Shown here: one piece after another, positions 1 to 13,021 of the stretch
Layout: every line of letters starts with the position of its first letter
How positions within the stretch are numbered: the first letter of the stretch is position 1
Source: Oppiella nova
Taxonomy: Eukaryota; Arthropoda; Arachnida; Sarcoptiformes; Oppiidae
DNA: 31,400 nt
Direction: 5' to 3'
Assembly (NCBI GenBank): GCA_905397405.1
Contig: CAJPVJ010000227.1
Location: 1-31,400, forward strand
Position numbers and translations under genes: made by a program
Notes under the pieces: model-generated
Told to the model about the DNA's origin: nothing
Seen by the model: the letters and a program-made list of their open reading frames with translations, nothing else
The model's database searches: none

Positions 1-477
1 ATAAAATTTTAATAAATTTCCAACATTTTTGTATAGTTTTTGTTAACAAAATATAATTGTAAATATTTAAAAATTAATTTAGAAATCTTACTGATACGAT
101 GGGACACCCGATACATGTATAAGACTCAAAATGGTATACAAATGCATAGGTAATGAATAGATTTAATTACACGTAAGGTATTGTTGTAACTCTAGTGCTG
201 TATATTTTGAAACACAGACGCCTCAGGATAAGTAGCTTACGCTTGACAGAGCTCAGGTAGGTATTGAGAGGACAGGGAGAGATTGTCACACAGTACAGTA
301 CAATCCATTGTGAAGGCATATGTAGTAAATAGTAATAATAACAACATTAATGTGTTTTTAGTCTTAAAAAGTATACGACTATCTAATCCTTTATTATTTT
401 GCAAAACAGTGTTATGTATATTATTAAAGATAATAATTTTTTGCTTTTGCTTTTACTTTAATTACACTTTAGAGTAG

Positions 478-495
478 TCTCTCTCTCTCTCTCTC
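478..495. repeat. (CT)n array
   Basis: Nine TC units in the left intergenic region. Confidence 0.85.
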
Positions 496-842
496 CCTTT
501 CAAAATGATTGGTTAGTAAAATACAGACACTCCAGAAAAAAGTTTGACTTATTTTTTGCACATTAGTCGCTGAGAAATAAAAACATCTGAAAACCTACCT
601 GCGCTTCACTTGGAGGGACAGTTGGCTTGTGTTATAATTTAAAATAGATGTGTGGCTTTAATTATAAACATAATATGATTTTTGTTTTAATATGTTTTTA
701 GTTATAGATATCTAAGTTTGTTGCATTTATTAATTTAGTAATATTGTTATTTGGAAATAATTAATAATTTAAAAAATGTTTAATTAAAAAAGTAATAATA
801 TAATCATTTCAAATATTTTAAAAGAAGATTTTGACTTTTTGA

Positions 843-858
843 CTCTCTCTCTCTCTCT
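843..858. repeat. (CT)n array
   Basis: Eight CT units. Confidence 0.85.
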
Positions 859-1514
859 AAGAAAATTTATTTACTTATTGACAAAAATTAAAGAAATCTT
901 TGCATTATTTAAAATTGAAAACAGATTTTCACTCTAAAGTTTTAAGCAAAAACAAAATCACACAAACAGTAGTCCGGTCATTAAGTTTTGGATTTCATTT
1001 GCCCAAATACAATTGTAATTTTACCAAAAAAATACTACGGTATAGTATGGACATTTAATAAACTGAAATACCCTCTAAACTAATGGCTAGACATAAGTTT
1101 GAAGTAAACTAAGAAAAGTTGACTACAAAGTTCAGAAACAAAACATAAAGAATACAGTACATTCAAAAAAAGATATTAAATATAAAAGTTTTTAAATATA
1201 CAGTATACGTGTGTCGTATGGGTATTATAATGATAGATCTAAGGCAGTGAACGTCTAAGATTCTAAGGTATGAATTAATTTTCGCAAAAACATTCAAATT
1301 TTCCACACATTCAGCTTTTTTTAAAAAATTAAAATATTTTGAAACTAATGTTGTAGAAAAAACGTTTCTAAAACTTTGCCAAATAAAATACTGTAATCAT
1401 TTTTATTTTGGTAACAGAAATATGTGATGTAATTAAAAATAAAATGGTTCATTTTGTAAATATTTTTTGAGAGTTTAAAATTATTGATAAAATATTTTAA
1501 AGTTTTATTGAGTG

Positions 1515-1533
1515 GAGAGAGAGAGAGAGAGAG
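1515..1533. repeat. (GA)n array
   Basis: About nine GA units. Confidence 0.85.
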
Positions 1534-2405
1534 TCATCGCATTTTGAGTGCATTCATACATTAAGAATAAATTCAAAGATTAGATAAAATATAATTAAAA
1601 TGTTATAGTTATAATTTTATTTTGAAAACGATTATACAGTATATTAATAATAAAACTATTAGTAATTGATATGAGTTGAGAACATACAAAAAATAAAAAT
1701 CAAACTAAAAATAATTTTAAATAAAAAGCATAAATATTGTGTACTGTTAGAGCTAATTAATAACTGAATAATATAGTAATTAAATATTACATATAACATA
1801 GATATAATGTATACGGTACTCATATACTGTATATATTTTAATAAGTGTGATAATATAATTTATTTTATTTTAGTTTAGTTTTGTTTGACACCTATGAAAT
1901 GACAACTAAATGAATGGCAGCCAAACAGACACCTGGAAAACAAACAAAACTTAGAGTCAAACTCTAATTAACCAATAATTAAATGAGAAAATAAACCAAT
2001 TTGATGGCATTGGAATGAACTATACTAAACTTGGTTAAAGAACATTTGATCACAGCTTAGGTAGTCTTTTTGTGATTAGTAATATTATTGGTAATATGTT
2101 TATCTATAGAAGAAATTTTCAATTAAACCCTTATTGAAGCTTATTGTATATGAAAAATGGCACTTTTTAGGTTCTTTAGTACAGAACTTTATTATACAAA
2201 AATAGTACAGTATTATTTAAATTTACTAATAATCAATAAATACAAAATAATAAGTAATTATAGTTATTAAAAGGTATGGGCCCACTAACATGATTTAGAT
2301 ACTGCAACCATTACCTACTCAATGGCATATAGAGCTCATACTTATGACTATAATTTAAATAAATAAATATAATTAAATAAATTATCACTAATTATGCGAA
2401 ACTAA

Positions 2406-2576
2406 TTATACGGAATGACTGTATTTAATGACAAAAGAAACGGCACATTCAGTCCAATGCGATTGTGTGCCACGACCAACGGGCACATCCAGGTGCCCGA
2501 CCACTGTCTCCCTACTGGAGTTGCCATACAATGGCAAACGGACCACTTGTTGGCTGTCGTACGGCTCGGGACCATC
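2406..2576 (-). CDS. Dync2h1: dynein 2 exon 18: C-terminal 56 residues and stop
   Basis: This exon has no internal ATG, so ATG-based scans miss it. After an AAAG acceptor it encodes DGPEPYD..., [22 protein letters not shown] and [13 protein letters not shown]. These correspond in order to the dynein 2 C-terminus in vertebrates (GPYSPDE, ISLPVYTSAERDRVV, QWIQCGAALFLK). It ends at TAA (2408-2406). Length (171 nt) and phase 0 agree with exon 17. Confidence 0.88.
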   Translation of the reverse strand, partial: DGPEPYDSQQVVRLPLYGNSSRETVVGHLDVPVGRGTQSHWTECAVSFVIKYSHSV

Positions 2577-5500
2577 CTTTGGATTTATTAAATATATTAT
2601 ATTATATTAATTAAAATATTTATTGTATAAATGAATGATAAGTAAGTGGTAAATAAGCAATACAGACTAATCACTATAATCCTTATTAGATTTGTGAGAA
2701 TCTATCAATTTAAATGTACACTGCTCAGTATAGTGAGATGAGTCGGTGTATTGTATTTTACGGAATAACGAAGCATTTATGAATTCAATGAGAAAACTCT
2801 GTTCATTAAACTTTTGAGTTTTTCAGTTGAGATCCCAATCAGAAAAATATTCATTACTTTTTGAATGTCTTATATATATAAGAATTGTTAGATAAGTAAC
2901 AATTGTTTTGACAATAGGGTTGACGACTTTTGGGCTGCTATTCGCAACTGTCTGTCCTTTCAATGTTAAGCACAATAGCTTTATTATATTAATAAGAATC
3001 CCATAAAAATATAAATACAGTATAGGCGTCATTCAAAAAGTAGGTACGCAAAATTTTAGTCAAAAATTGACCCCCATACACGCCCATCGTGCATAGGAGT
3101 TTAACATGGGGATGCTTTGGCATGACCCCCTCCCCCTAGCCGTGTGCGTACTTTGTGGATCACGCCATAACTAATTTCATGTAATTCTAAATATCTGAAT
3201 ATAACTTACAATACCGGAAATATACACTTATATTTGTGGCAATTAATAATTAATTATTAATATAATTTTTCTAAATTAAACCTGCTCATTCTATCCAATA
3301 TCCCTATCTAATGTTAATTTAATGGAAACAAAATATATTCCATACGTTTGATAGAAAATGGAGGACAAGGGGCGGCATATCTGATTGCAGGGGACTGTCT
3401 TGCGTACAATCCCGGAGCTGTAGGTCATCATAGATCGCGCCCTCAATGGCAATACCAGTGAGAGTATAGCGCATCGCCTGTGCGCTACCTGTGCTGAGAG
3501 ACTGTCGACCCCACGCGCAATATAGCCGCAGCTGATCCACAGTCGTGTTGAGGCTCCGGGAGGCCTGTTGTCTCAGAGCGTTCAACAATGAGTTCGGTTG
3601 AAACAAATGAGATAAATTAAACTCCTGTTCCCCTCTTGCGTCGGACAGGCGTTTAACCTCTGAAGCCATAAACGCCGCGCATCTCATGAATGTATCGGCG
3701 CTTTTGGGACCATTAGGCCATTGCGTAAGCCATGGATCAGGTGTCTCATTAATGGCCAACTGGTCGCCTATGAACTCACTATCTGTGCCATTGATATCCC
3801 CGTCCATGCGTTGGACGAGTCGCTGAGTTTGGCTTAATTCTGAACTCAGGTATCCATCGATGGGTGAACCGGTAGCTGAGGGTCGGCCACTCGTATCGCT
3901 AAAGGTTTTATTAATGTTAAGTTGTCTCCAGAGAACCCGCAGTCTCTCCAACTCCTTGTCCCCGGATTTGTCTGAATTGGTGGCATTTTCTAAGACGGCC
4001 AACCCTTTCGTGAGTCGACTTTCAAGTGCCGTTTGTCTCAATTTGTCGACATTCCGGGACAGACCCAACACCGATATCTCATCCGTCGGGTCCGTGTCTT
4101 TACTACTATTATTGTTGAACCAACGGTTGATCAGCGCCTGTAGTTATCATTGTAGTAAAAAAGTGGATAAAAGTAGAGTAAAATTTGTCAAGGAATGTGT
4201 AATGTTAACATTTCTACGGTACTACTATCTAATAAAATAAAATATCTCATAAAATATCTAATAATTTGAATATTTATCTAAACATTTAGATTCTGTATAT
4301 TTGTTAAATTGTAATATTGAATATAAATGAATAATTTAGTTTATTAAAAAAAATCAATTTAGATAGATTAATTAGTAAATATAATACAACCTAATAGTAA
4401 AATTGGGTTTCAATAAACATGTATTAAATAATATTTGTCTCTGAGCTGTGCTGTAAACCTAATTGGTATTACAAATACATCACTTAATCTTTTTATACCT
4501 GTAGTATATCGTTGTCGACACTGGTATCCAATTTACCGCCGTATATAACTGCCCCCAATATGCCGCGTATGAACTCCGGTCTCAAACGTCGGTCCTTCTC
4601 TGTGAGGACTGTCTGCACGACATTAGACGCCGACCGGAAGTCAGTGAACCCAAACTCATAGGCTTTGGTCCATCCCTGGGGCACATAATGTCGGCGCTCG
4701 CAGCACACGGCGTGTAAATACGACAATATCTTGAGCTCCGGCACCGATACGTCTGCTGTTAAAAGTTTCAATTGGTGCCGAAGTCCCGGCGCCGACTCAT
4801 AGGCGTACTTCACAGACATCTCGAGCAGTGAAACGGGAAATTCGACACAACTTTCTGTACAGAGTATCACAAATGTCTGCTTCCGATTAGGGCTGACACT
4901 AATGTTGGCCGCCATTAACATACGCTGCAGCGCCGGTAGCCATCCAATTACCAAATGAAGGTTTGTGAGGCACAGGAGCTCAATGTTGTCAGCGCTACCG
5001 GTGCCGGCGATTGCTTGTTCGGCCTGACCTAATACGTCAGAACCCATCGATAATATAGTGAACTGATTGACTCGTAATTCTCCAGCGATTTGTTGGACTT
5101 CGCCGGTTGGGTCGCTTCCCGGGGCTGTCATTATGAGCGCCACCTTCTTATCCGAGCCATATATTAGTCGCACAAACTCTCTGACGTTTATTGTGTGGTC
5201 AGCCCGTAATGTCTGTCCTTCTTTGGGACATCTCTTACGGACAAACCGCTCGAATGTGATCCTGTCTTCAGGAAACAGCCCTCTGGACACGTATTCATAC
5301 ATATCCTAAATCAATGCATATGTTTATCAAATCAAACGCATATTTCACACAAAATATCAAATAAATTTAATTATATAATAATTAATTATATAATTTGTAT
5401 TAATATTATGGGTATTCATTAAATCATTCATTTGTCATACAATGATAACACATTTCATCACTTATTAATATTAATATTCAAAATTATATTAAATTTAGGT

Positions 5501-8403
5501 TCAAAGTTTTATGAACGGCTAAAATCAATCATACAATATTAATTAATACAACACTTAAGAGATAATTAAAACTAAAAATATGTTTAGAAAAATAATTCCA
5601 ATATTATTTAATAATATACCATATATGATACAACACAGTAATAAGTTTTTGTTGTACTATTGATAAGAATCTAAATTAGGTTTTCATATTTATGCAATTA
5701 TATTTGTTTTAACTATATAAATTATTATAGAATGTTTTATGTATGTGTGAAATTAATTGAAAAAACTGAGTTGAAAAGAAAATATTGCTTTTTTTAATTA
5801 TTATAATTAGGTCTCATTTAAAAAACAATTACTAAATCAATCTCTTAAAAATAAAACAAATCACATTTGAGGCATACATTATATTCCTATTGTATATCTT
5901 ATTTTTCACTAAATATCCGGTTATAGTGAACAAATTATCGGCTATACAGTAATGTACTGAAGTGTACTCTATAATATAATTTGGCTTATTGTATGGTTTG
6001 TGAGAATATAAAATAATGATATTATCATTGACCTAAACTTTTTATTGAAACTTTAAATTTCAAAGCCAAAGATCTTCTCATATGATTACATTTAGTATAA
6101 ATATGAAATTTAGTTTTATCGATAAGATTGAATATCTCATATTTTAAATAAATTTTGATTCAATATAAAACAAATCATATTATTGAATAATTAGTGAGAT
6201 ATAATGTATATTAGGAAACAATCTGTATGAAAAATCAACACATTAAATGGCAGATATTTTTAATTAAAATTCATTTTAAAAATAAAAAATGATAAACATA
6301 TTTATGTATAATATAAAAGTGTTCTGACAATGTATCAAGAAAATTATTTATAAAATTAAAAGTAAATCATTTGTACTAAAACGAAAATTCAAGATATCGT
6401 ACCAATAATGAAGTATTGGATTACCACAAGATCAACACATTTATGATTAGCATTAATTTGCATATAAATACAAATTGACTGTAACACTCTTCCGTATTAT
6501 AAATTAAAACAAAAATATTAGATCATTAAAGAATGTATGAATGTATTAAAAGTATTTATATCATTTTTATTATAAAATTGAATTCTCATAATGTATAAAA
6601 GAGGTCAGTTATGCTAAACACATGATAGTGAATGAAAATATTGTGTAAGCAAATTAAATTCAAATACAACCCGTCCCTAACCCATGGCATAAGTAAGGAT
6701 CCAAATTGTATACTCAAAAATCTATTTATCTATATTCTAGCAAACTCTAGCATAGCATACTCAGTGCATAAAACAACAAGGCTTACCTGAAGTAACTGTT
6801 TTGGTGTCAAATCCTTATACCTGTTAAGCGATTCCCGAAATACGGACTCGTATTCTGCGACACCGAACCGATACATAGGCTTCAGACTAACTAACTCGCG
6901 CACCAAGAAATACAGGTGCGATGAGAAGTGCGCCAAAGACTCGTATTCAGCCCTCTCCCGCTGCAAATCAGTGGCCAATTTTGCAGATTCCCGGAGCGAC
7001 TGTTCAACACTAAGGGCTGATCCCTTCAGTTCATTGAGACTCTGTACGAGTTCTGTATTATTTAACAGATTTCCGGTCGACTCCATAAGTTTTGATAACA
7101 ACTTTGACTCCAATTCCCTTAACTCCGACTCTAAGCGTAACTTTTGTCTCTCAATTTCCAGTTTTTTTGCCTCCAGTTCCGGGCGCCGGCACTCTATCAC
7201 CAAACTCAACAGTCTCGATGACATACCGCTCCCACTCGGCGATAGGTTTATAATATTAAAGAGCGGATCGTCGGCCACACCGGCGCTCAACTCTGGGCCG
7301 ATCAAAAAGAGTCGGAAATTTCTATTATAATCGACTCGTTTGTCGCCAATGAATATCCAGTTCCGCGAATCGATGCCACCGTATATCTCCTTCCGTAGTA
7401 CTGGTAATAACGGAAACTCCAGGCGCTGAAAATCATTGATCACTAGAGTGCGGCCGAAGCGTAGACTCAATTCCATGACTTTAATCCAATCCCTACTCCG
7501 AGTGTCCGTAATCTCGCAGTTGGTCTCGAAGGCATTGAGAGCTAGTATTTTGCGGGTCGGGTCGCAGATAAACGGCGTCTGGTGTGAACAGAGGGCACCG
7601 GCGCTCACAAACACTTCCTCTTCAGTGGCACTGTTAAGGAATGCCTTCAAATAGAGTAATCATATGTTCATTACATAGAGAGCTAACAAATAAAAATATG
7701 GGCAATACATGGCATTTGGTGACAAATACCTGCAAATCAAACTCCGGAACCGCCAGTGACTGACAGCACAACTGAAACAACTGCCGGCGCTTCTCAGTGG
7801 ACGGTTCGTCACTACAATACACTACATAAGCGCTGGCAATGATGGCCCGAACGGGTAGTGCCGCCACCATCTCCTCAATATCCCGGAGCTGTTGTTTCCA
7901 ACGGCTGAACTCACCGCTCAAATCAGTAATCAATTTCTCCGATTGACTCAGCGTTTGGTTCGTCTGTTTGAGGCCGACCTCAATCTGCGCGGCCTCTACT
8001 GTCACGTGATTGAGTCGGTCCCTCAGAGCACCCACCTCTGTCTCCACGCCTTCCAACTGATTGCTCAGTGAATTGATGCGGGTTTGAGCGGATCGGAGGC
8101 CCGACTCGAGCCGATTCTGTTCGTCTTCCAGAGGCTTAATCTTATGCAACACTCGACTGAACGCCACGTTCGCCTTCACCCACTCGGCCAACGGTGCGGC
8201 CGCTACTGACGCCCGTCTGGCCGCCGATGCCTCGAAACTGTCGCTATGGTTCTGCAGCAGAGACTCCACCTGTTTGGCCATCAATTCACAGTTTTATACC
8301 ATTTAATGCATATTTACAAACAATTTAATATTACGTTTAATTTTAAGTACTAATTATTTAGATATTAATTATCAATATTCGCTTTTAATTAACTAATAGA
8401 AAT

Positions 8404-8443
<40 letters not shown>

Positions 8444-9392
8444 AGAGTAACTTTGAAAACTTTTGAAAGAAAATTCAATTTAAAGATATTTTTACTCTTT
8501 TTTAAATTGTGTTTCAACTATACTAAATGACCAATAATAATATGATTAATTAACTTAATCATAAATCTGCTTCAAAATATATCCAGAGAGAGAGAGAGAG
8601 AGAGAGAGAGAGTCTTTAATGAAAAATAAAAAATGCTAAAAATGGATATTTTAAATAAATTCCCTATTCTACTAATTAATAAAAATGTTTTTACAATTTT
8701 TGATATAATAGACGTGTTTCCTCTCACTGATTAAATATTTTATAATTTATAGTTACGAAACAATTGTAATTTTACAAATGACTGAATATAAGTGCCTATT
8801 TCAAGATTCGGAACAATAGTGTGCATATATTCCCAATATAATAAACATTTGTTATCAAACTATTAGTATAAATAAAATCACTTATTAGCGGATACAGTAT
8901 TTAGCATTTAAGTTTTCGTGTTTTTCTTTGTTAATATTATATTTATTTAATACATTTATTTGTTACTCAAGCAGTCATAGCAAATGTCAAATAACTTTCT
9001 AATCGGCTATTAACTTTCTGTTAAAATTAAAAAGTAAGAAAAAAGTGATTAGAAAATAAGCTAATAGTTAAAAGTAGAGATAAGAACGAGTAGAGAGAAA
9101 GAGAGAGAGAGAGAGACCGGTTATAAAACAATTTGAAAATTAAAGCTTAAATTAAAATCAAAAACTGAAAAGTTTTAATTATTTTTGATATTAGTTTCTA
9201 ATGTCAAAAATAAGTCTAATAAACTTATATTGAGTTAACTTGTATACAATTGTATAATAGAAATATTAATTATTTTTGTTTCACTTCATTTATCGTCACA
9301 TCTTTTCTACAATTGAAACACAATTTAAAAAAGAGTAAAAATATCTTTAAATTGAATTTTCTTTCAAAAGTTTTCAAAGTTACTCTCCCCCC

Positions 9393-9430
<38 letters not shown>

Positions 9431-10038
9431 ACTCACTCACTCACTCCCTAGTTTCCTAAAATTGGAAATCAATTTTTAATCATTGAAACAAAAACTTAAA
9501 TATATTATTAGAGTTGATTTTTTGAATACATTGACATCCCATTCCCATCACTTTTATATATAATATATTGTATTTTCAGATCATTTGAATAAAAATATTA
9601 TTTTCTACTCCACACATTAAGTGTAGTTTTGTACTAATAGCCTAATAATTGATACTAAAAATTCTAAACATTGATGAGAACATTCTTTATCAAAGTATAC
9701 TGGTACAGTATTACATATTCAATGAATTTTTATTTAGATATACGAGTATATATAAAAATAATGAAATCCAGTATGTAGAGAATTATTGTTTTCATGACCA
9801 TATTCTAGATCAAATTTTTAAACGTTAAATACTCAGTACACAGATATAAATAATATAAATATACGCTAATTATTTAATTTTTTCCATTAGTTCGTAGAAC
9901 ATTATAACTCGAATGTATGAATGAATTCATAAATTTGTTATAAATTATAACTTATAATACATTACTCCTTAAGTAATATACGGTATAATACTGTATTACA
10001 ATATCCTGTATAATATAATCTAAAGGGGATATTAATAA

Positions 10039-10079
<41 letters not shown>

Positions 10080-10391
10080 CCTCTCAAAACTAACAAGTAA
10101 GCTTAAAAATAATTTACCTCAAAATATCCTCAAATCAAAAGCAAATATTGAGAATAAGTAAAATAATTTTCTATTATCTATTGATTTAACGATTGAATGC
10201 ATATTTCTTTTTACTCGTCCTATTAAATGAAAAGACTTTTAAAAACATTTTAAAAAGCATTACTTTTAATGTTTCAACAAAAAAAACCAATAAATCAAAC
10301 ATTGGATGGCATTTGATATTCAGGTTGTGTTTACAGACATTTCAAAGTAAAATTAATACAAAATACTTCTGCTATAAGGACTGAGCGGGTG

Positions 10392-10426
<35 letters not shown>

Positions 10427-12975
10427 CTGAAAGAGTTCATTAAACTTATTAATTTTAGACAAGAATTCATACCACGAAATGTCAAATAAAGTGAAAATAC
10501 ATTCTGGTATTTGTGGAGCCCTCCCCTCCCATAATAAATACGAGTCTCACTCTAATAGTATTAATAAATTAAATGCAAAATGTTGTACACATATCCAAAA
10601 TATGATTTAAATTAAGATGTCTTTGATCAAGAAAGTGGAGTATTTGTATTGATAAATATAGCATTAGAATCTTAAAAACTATACTAAATGACCAATAATA
10701 ATATGATTAATTAACTTAATCATAAATCTGCTTCAAAATATATCCAGAGAGAGGGAGAGAGAGAGAGAGAGTCCTCTTAATTTTTAATTACAGAATTAAT
10801 ACTCTATAATAGTAAGTTAATGTATATTTAGTTTTTATTTTTTGGTGGATATAAATTTATATTATTATATATCTGTTATCACATGGAAAATCTATTTTTA
10901 TATTAAAACTCACACATCCCTTACTTAAAACAGGTATGTGTGAAGGAATTCCCATAAATATACAGGTGCTAACATCTTAACCCTACGACACCACTATTCG
11001 AGCGACTCATTATTTTTGACAAATATCTTATTTTTCGTGAAAGTAGTTTAAAGAGTAAAATATATTTAATCTAATTATTTGTAATTATTGATAGAAATAA
11101 ACTATTCATAAGTAAGGATGGCCATAAGCCCAAGCCCGGCCTGGCCTTTGCCCGGCCCATTAAGAAATATTATATGCCAGGCCGAGGCCGGAGGCCCCTA
11201 ATGTTTTGGGCCGTTGAGGGTCAGGCCGAGGCCCGTGAATTTGGCGCCTATGGCTATGGCCATCCTTATTCATAAGTATAGTATCGACTGACAGACCTTT
11301 ACTCTCATATCTGGAGTAATCTTTCGACTCTCAAAGTTCATGATCTCGTCTTTGACGCCACGCCTCGATAGGAAGGACTTCATTGACACCCAAGAGGTGT
11401 CGTTGACACCCATTAGTCGTAGTACGCCCTCAAGTATATCGCGTATGACTTCCGGCGGCGCTCGTAAAGACCGGATCTCCGCCAACGACTCCGACCGAAT
11501 GGAACCGACGGCCTGTTTGGCCTGATTGAGAACCGGCTCTATTTGCTTGAGTTCGGCGTCGATTTCCTTCTTTCGCACCGTTAGCTTTTGGGTCTCACGT
11601 TCAGTGCGCGCTCGGATGTCCTCCAACTCCACCTTCTGGTCTTCCGCGCCGTGCATTGAATTTGTGATCAGATGTAGAGCATCGTCCGCCTCCTGGCGTT
11701 TGGCCGCCAACAGAGCCTTTTGTTCGGTGGCCTCTGACCTCAGTTTGTCCACCTCTGCGCCCGCCGACTCCAGTTTCGATACGCCTATAGGGTTACATCA
11801 TATCAATCAATATTACTAACTAAATTATATATAAATTTATATATGAAAAAGATCCTGCACTGTTACATTAGTAGGCAAAATAACATGAGATTTATTCATT
11901 CATATATAGCCCTAAAAAAAGTCAAATGAATTAGTTTTTCCGCATAAATTCATCATTGATTAGGACTATGTTAATAATTTTGTGTAAATTAGTAAACTAT
12001 TAAACTTACAGTATATTTATACACATAATACATAATACATATAACATATTAAATAACTTTATCGGGTTTTCTACACACCTGTCAGCAAATGTTCGCTATG
12101 TTTCTCCAATTCTTGTGATTTTTTGATCAGAATTTGACAGAAAACATGAATTAATGATAAATATTTTCGCATATGTGCTTGTTTGTCTGCAAACAATTCA
12201 TATATTTTCACGAAGTTTTGCGATAATTCTTCGGCTACTGGACCACCGGTTCCCGTCACTGCCCCTGTGATTAATGGTGGTAATTGTATGAGCGACTGTC
12301 TGGACCATTTAGCACAGGTATGTATGTGACACACCCTACTCCACATCGACTCATTTACGCCATTCAACTCACTGATCACTAACGCGATTCTGACCATAGA
12401 CTTGCTGTTTCTCGTACATAATATATCGTATATTTTGTCCCTTAAATGCCTTATTAAATGCATATGTATTTCGTCCACAATTATCAATACTTTTCTCTCC
12501 TCCCGTTCCTCATCGCTGACCAATAGTGCGCTCAATTCAGCGCCCAATTGTTTCTCATTGTAGGCCTGTTTTGGTGACCAAATGGTATCGTATCCGAATG
12601 AGTGGCTAATGGATTTAAGAGCCACTTTCCTACCGGTGCCGCTGTCTCCTACCAGTACCAGACCCTCCATCTGACAGTTTTCGTTATCCTTCAGAAAGAC
12701 GTTGCATTCGGCGAACAATGCTATCGTCTCCGGTATTAAAGCCAACACCGGGTCTTGTATTTCTGTCTCATTGATCCACGAGCTAACGGTCCGTTTGATT
12801 TGTGCACTGAACTGATCGGCGGTCTGCGCTGAAAACTTTGACGAGCCGTTAACACTGGCGTACACTACATCCCTGTCCGATGAGCCAAATATGTTGTTGA
12901 GCATCGAGTCTAATATATGCCTACCGGAGTCGGCCTCCAGTTGACTGTAAAATGCTCTCCAGAACTCATATCTAC

Positions 12976-13021
<46 letters not shown>

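Larger units (their letters stand above)
1..2405. other. AT-rich intergenic region downstream of the dynein gene
   Basis: No convincing coding exon is visible on either strand. The stretch contains three short GA/CT arrays (about 478-495, 843-858 and 1515-1533). A minus-strand AATAAA (plus-strand tttatt at 2188-2193) lies about 215 bp past the dynein stop codon and is a candidate poly(A) signal for that gene. Confidence 0.6.
8270..11296 (-). other. dynein 2 intron 13, the large repeat-bearing intron
   Basis: A 3,027-bp intron, far larger than its neighbours (most are 80-300 bp). It separates the microtubule-binding tip exon from the descending stalk exon. It carries seven of the window's eleven GA/CT arrays, a perfect 95-bp inverted repeat, a perfect 77-bp direct repeat and a 152-bp TIR element with direct flanks. 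No coding sequence is recognised. Confidence 0.8.

Noticed and set aside
283-477. Small plus-strand frame ending next to a CT array
   Set aside because: Low-complexity Asn/Ile/Phe/Lys content typical of AT-rich DNA, no motif, no splice or promoter support.
2428-2610. Plus-strand 60-codon frame
   Set aside because: It is the antisense of dynein exon 18, which carries conserved C-terminal residues on the minus strand.
2823-3032. Minus-strand 69-codon frame inside dynein intron 17
   Set aside because: No homology, no splice continuity with flanking exons, and it overlaps the edge of the inverted-end element.
3860-4240. Plus-strand 126-codon frame opposite dynein exon 17
   Set aside because: It runs out of the exon into AT-rich intron and matches no family; the minus strand is clearly dynein C-terminus.
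9250-9459. Plus-strand frame ending in a Ser/Leu repeat
   Set aside because: The C-terminal half is a translated CT array and the rest is intron 13, including the 95-bp inverted repeat arm.
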